NCBI GenBank assembly: GCA_001803045.1
Contig: MHAR01000008.1
Coordinates: 1 to 54,862 of the forward strand
Length of the DNA stretch: 54,862 bases
Direction of reading: 5' to 3'
Origin: Ignavibacteria bacterium RIFOXYB12_FULL_35_14
GTDB taxonomy: Bacteria > Bacteroidota > Ignavibacteria > Ignavibacteriales > Ignavibacteriaceae
Shown: positions 52,272 to 54,862 of the stretch, one piece after another
How positions within the stretch are numbered: the first letter of the stretch is position 1
Layout: each line of letters opens with the position of its first letter
Program-made: the position numbers and the translations under genes
The notes under the pieces: model-generated
The model's input: only the letters and a program-made list of their open reading frames with translations
Told to the model about the DNA's origin: nothing
Databases searched by the model: none

Positions 52272-53099
52272 TTATCTTTTTTTTTCTCTTACCAATTTTG
52301 AAATTGTAGTTGATTTGAAGTAGCCTGCGATATCTGGTGAATCAGGCAATACCTGTGCAACGCTATCAGCTATTATTTCTCGCATCACTAAACCGGAGTT
52401 TAGATCAACGTAGTCGGTAAATTCAAGGTTCGGTACCCAAGTCCAATTAGATTCGACTTTATAACAATAGTAATCCTGCCCATTTGTATTAATGCTTTGT
52501 TGCTTTTCAATAAATCTTTCCCTGAAGAAAGGTATTGTTAATTCGATCCACCGTGAACCAATCCTTAATGGATATGTCAGAACTTTTCTTGATGGTGAGT
52601 AATATCGAATAGTATCTGTTTGCGGATAAAGCGCTGTGTTGGCATCCGCAAAACTTGGGAAAATTCCTATTGTTCTTACAAAGTTGTGCAATTGTTCAAG
52701 AGATGTATTTCTTTGTTTTGGCCAGACAAATTGTGAAGAACCGGCGTTGGAATAAGCTATTGCAAATAATCCTGAATCTGCATTTAGATACCAGATTCTA
52801 TTAATATTTTGAGGGGTACTTAAATCAAAACTTTCGAACAGAACTAAATCCTTGTATAATCCAAGAGTATAGTCTTCTTTGATAATTCTAACAATAGTAT
52901 TTCCTGAGGAACCATTAGAAGTTCTGTTAATGTGTCCTGTCGTGTCATAATATTCAAGTTTCCACTCAGTGTAATATTCCCACTCATGGCCTGTTTTAGC
53001 AGGATATTTTTGAGATGATGTCACGTCTCCAATATTAACAAGTTGCTCGCAACTGCTGAAAAGCATAAGAGCTGATAAAAGAAAAAGAATTTTCGGCAT
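52272..53099 (-). CDS. Secreted lipoprotein of unknown function
   Basis: The 275-aa protein has a lipoprotein signal peptide with lipobox LFSSC (Cys17), so it is anchored to a membrane by a lipid. The mature part is rich in beta strands and aromatic residues and has no known motif. Recurrent WYLNADSGL and WTWVPNLEFTDYVDLNSGLV patterns resemble those of DUF-type beta proteins common in Bacteroidota. It is divergent from the [2Fe-2S] gene and follows hemL after a gap of about 220 nt in which I see nothing. Confidence 0.75.
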   Translation of the reverse strand: MPKILFLLSALMLFSSCEQLVNIGDVTSSQKYPAKTGHEWEYYTEWKLEYYDTTGHINRTSNGSSGNTIVRIIKEDYTLGLYKDLVLFESFDLSTPQNINRIWYLNADSGLFAIAYSNAGSSQFVWPKQRNTSLEQLHNFVRTIGIFPSFADANTALYPQTDTIRYYSPSRKVLTYPLRIGSRWIELTIPFFRERFIEKQQSINTNGQDYYCYKVESNWTWVPNLEFTDYVDLNSGLVMREIIADSVAQVLPDSPDIAGYFKSTTISKLVREKKR

Positions 53100-53195
53100 G
53101 ACATTCTCTTTTTATAATAATCAAAAATATAAAATTGATTAGAAGCAAGAAAGGCAAATTTCTTCTTATATTTATTGATAAAAAAAGAAATTGTT

Positions 53196-53537
53196 ATGAA
53201 GTGTTTCGAAAAACATATTTTTATTTGTGAAAACAAAAGACCGCCCGAAAACCCTAAAGGATGCTGCTCTGATAAAGGAAGTTCTGAAATTCGAGAATTA
53301 TTTAAAAAGCGGTTACATGAACTTGGTATAAAATCCAAAATTAGAGCGAACTCTTCAGGTTGCCTAGATGCATGTGAATTTGGACCGACAATTGTGGTTT
53401 ATCCCGAACAAATTTGGTACGGAGGTGTTAAGCTTGAGAATGTTGAAGAGATAATTCAAAGCCATCTAATCGGCAATAAACCTGTGCAAAGATTATTGAT
53501 AAATCATCCCAATTATAATAAAGATGTTAAAAGCTGA
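53196..53537 (+). CDS. Thioredoxin-like [2Fe-2S] ferredoxin
   Basis: From ATG 53196 the protein has 113 aa (MKCFEKHIFICENKRP). An upstream TTG at 53175 would add seven lysine-rich residues and is less likely. Cysteines in HIFICENKRPPENPKGCC and SSGCLDACEFGPTIVVYPEQ give the C-x11/12-C ... C-x3-C pattern of the thioredoxin-like [2Fe-2S] ferredoxins. These carry electrons or act as redox sensors, often near hydrogenases or Fe-S enzymes. Its end overlaps the nth start by 14 bp; both products contain Fe-S clusters. Confidence 0.88.
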   Translation: MKCFEKHIFICENKRPPENPKGCCSDKGSSEIRELFKKRLHELGIKSKIRANSSGCLDACEFGPTIVVYPEQIWYGGVKLENVEEIIQSHLIGNKPVQRLLINHPNYNKDVKS

Positions 53538-54186
53538 AAAAGAGCGAGCGATAAAAATTTTATCACTCCTAAAAAAGGAATATCCCGAAGCAGAAATTGC
53601 GCTTGAATTTGTCAATCCTTTTCAGCTATTGATTGCTACAATTCTTTCGGCACAGTGCACAGATGCACGAGTTAACATAGTGACGAAAGCTCTATTCAAG
53701 AAATATAAATCCCCAAAAGATTTTATTAATGCAAGTGATGAAGAGTTAAAAAAAGATATTTTTTCAACGGGATTTTATCGTCAAAAAGCAAAAAGTATTA
53801 AGGCCTGCTGTAAAGAATTAGTTTCAATTTTCGATGGAAATGTACCATCTGATTTTGAATCATTAATCAAGCTTCCGGGAGTTGGAAGAAAAACTGCTTC
53901 AGTAGTTGCAGGAAATGGCTTTGGAATTCCGGCAATAGCGGTCGATACTCATGTAAAAAGATTATCGAACTTACTTGGGTTTATTAAAAGTGAAGACCCT
54001 GAAAAAATCGAAGCACGCTTGAAAGAACTACTACCCGAAAAAGATTGGATTATCTCTGGACATCTGCTCATGTCTCATGGAAGAAAAATATGTATTGCCC
54101 GAAAACCAAAATGTAAAAAATGTGTTTTGGGTGATCTCTGCCCAAGTTTTGATGCAGATACAGAATCAATTAAAGTTAAAAAGTAG
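53524..54186 (+). CDS. nth: Endonuclease III
   Basis: Nth removes oxidised pyrimidines from DNA and cuts the abasic site. The 220-aa protein has the helix-hairpin-helix LPGVGRKTASVVAG with catalytic Lys123, the catalytic Asp141 in VDTHVKRLSN, and the [4Fe-4S] cysteines 190, 197, 200 and 206 in CIARKPKCKKCVLGDLC, spaced 6-2-5 as in E. coli Nth. It overlaps the ferredoxin gene by 14 bp and is followed by the HD gene after 8 nt. Confidence 0.96.
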   Translation: MLKAEKERAIKILSLLKKEYPEAEIALEFVNPFQLLIATILSAQCTDARVNIVTKALFKKYKSPKDFINASDEELKKDIFSTGFYRQKAKSIKACCKELVSIFDGNVPSDFESLIKLPGVGRKTASVVAGNGFGIPAIAVDTHVKRLSNLLGFIKSEDPEKIEARLKELLPEKDWIISGHLLMSHGRKICIARKPKCKKCVLGDLCPSFDADTESIKVKK

Positions 54187-54194
54187 AATTCATT

Positions 54195-54761
54195 ATGGAA
54201 AGTATAGAACGAGATAGGGAAGTGTGTCTTTCTATTCTAAAGGAATACACAAAGAGCGAAAGCTTATTGAAACATGCTTATGCAGTTGAAACATGTGTCA
54301 AAGCTTATGCTAAAAAGTTTAGTGAAGATGAATTGTTTTGGGGGAATGTCGCATTACTGCACGATTTTGATTATGAAATGTTTCCAACTGCCGCGGAACA
54401 TCCATTCAAAGGTTCGAAAATTTTAAATGAGAAAGGATTTAGTGAAGAATTTAGAAAAGCAATTCTATCCCATGCAGATTATACAAATGTTCCTAGAGAA
54501 ACTTTACTTCAAAAAGTTCTTTTTGCCTGCGATGAACTTGTCGGATTTATCACAGCAGTAACATATGTCCGTCCCAGTAAATCAATTGATGAAGTTGAAG
54601 TGAATTCAGTTAAGAAGAAAATGAAAGACAAAGCGTTTGCAAAAAATGTCAGCAGAGAAGATATAACCAAAGGTGCTGAGCTTATGAATATTCCTTTGGA
54701 GGAACATATTCAGTTCTGCATTAATGCGATGAAAGAAAATAGAGCGGAATTGGGATTGTGA
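54195..54761 (+). CDS. HD-domain (HDIG-type) hydrolase
   Basis: The 188-aa protein has the HD-domain metal residues His27 (LKHAYAVE), His56-Asp57 (ALLHDFDYE), His69 (AEHPFKG) and His93 (ILSHADYT). This is the HDIG-related small phosphohydrolase family, often annotated as a predicted hydrolase or HDIG-domain protein. The substrate is unknown. It lies 8 nt after nth and probably shares its transcript. Confidence 0.85.
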   Translation: MESIERDREVCLSILKEYTKSESLLKHAYAVETCVKAYAKKFSEDELFWGNVALLHDFDYEMFPTAAEHPFKGSKILNEKGFSEEFRKAILSHADYTNVPRETLLQKVLFACDELVGFITAVTYVRPSKSIDEVEVNSVKKKMKDKAFAKNVSREDITKGAELMNIPLEEHIQFCINAMKENRAELGL

Positions 54762-54847
54762 TGGTTGATCAACTCCTTTGAATTATCTTTTTATGCCTCT
54801 ATCAATTTTTAGTATTGGTTATAGCTTTAATTAACGAAGCATTAAAA

Positions 54848-54862
54848 TGGCTAAAATTCAGA
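54848..54862 (+). CDS. Possible start of a gene cut off by the window end
   Basis: ATG at 54848 reads MAKIQ and runs off the window. The sequence just before it is A-rich. Nothing more can be said. Confidence 0.2.

Overview
The window (54.9 kb, AT-rich) looks like a chromosomal segment of a Bacteroidota/Chlorobiota-group bacterium, most likely an Ignavibacteria-type lineage. The reasons are indirect. The likely promoters have the TTG - about 20 nt - TAnnTTTG form typical of Bacteroidota. There are SdrD-B-like secreted proteins, an HU/CCDC81-type plus SPOR membrane protein, TonB/TolQR-type envelope operons, and a tRNA-Glu with a G1-U72 pair. The pterin genes resemble those of green sulfur bacteria. 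Genus and species cannot be read from the sequence.

Layout. (1) 1-2100: the 3' part of a large secreted SdrD-B-repeat protein, interrupted by an in-frame TGA exactly where a conserved Trp is expected, followed by a strong terminator. (2) 2.2-6.4 kb: phenylalanine hydroxylase, a decayed rhodanese gene and Bcp peroxiredoxin, then 6-pyruvoyl-tetrahydropterin synthase, GTP cyclohydrolase I and two short-chain reductases. This looks like a tetrahydrobiopterin pathway next to an enzyme that uses it. (3) 6.5-9.7 kb: an ECF sigma factor and a membrane anti-sigma candidate with three small Spy/CpxP-like secreted proteins. (4) tRNA-Leu(GAG) and a secreted TPR protein. (5) 10.9-19.6 kb: an operon with DUF92, a 991-aa TPR protein, an outer-membrane barrel, an HU-TM-SPOR protein, TolQ/ExbB, TolR/ExbD and TonB, probably one trans-envelope machine. 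(6) 19.6-21.7 kb, minus strand: four genes for membrane or secreted proteins (unknown, unknown, DUF2085, NHL-type propeller). (7) 21.8-27.1 kb: a two-gene module of a BrxC/BrxD-type P-loop ATPase, with N-terminal TerB-like and duplicated SAP-like regions, and a BrxHI/Lhr-like helicase. No other BREX genes are present.

(8) 27.2-28.4 kb: tRNA-Gln(CTG), a truncated tRNA-derived repeat, a cluster of GTCCC/GGGAC hairpins, a Bacteroidota-type promoter and a 51-codon ORF very rich in Ile and Leu codons, a candidate attenuator leader peptide. (9) 28.4-39.7 kb: ilvD-ilvB-ilvN-ilvC-leuB-leuA-leuC-leuD-cimA, which covers valine, leucine and citramalate-route isoleucine synthesis up to the final transamination. 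(10) 39.7-41.0 kb: a non-coding region with a decayed tRNA-Gln-like copy, tRNA-Glu(CTC), a 366-bp element bounded by 27-bp inverted repeats, a split copy of the tRNA-Glu 3' half and several hairpins. (11) 41.0-52.1 kb: hemX-hemA-hemC-hemD-hemE-hemN-hemH-hemG-hemB-hemL, the whole C5 route from glutamyl-tRNA to protoheme. (12) 52.3-54.8 kb: a lipoprotein, a thioredoxin-like [2Fe-2S] ferredoxin, endonuclease III and an HD-domain protein.

The items most worth following up are the stand-alone BrxD/BrxHI-like pair with its internal SAP-like duplication, the Ile/Leu-rich leader ORF before ilvD, the 3'-half tRNA copies with palindromic insertions, and the TGA-for-Trp interruption at 1622. No database search was possible. 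Family assignments rest on motifs, length and context read directly from the sequence.
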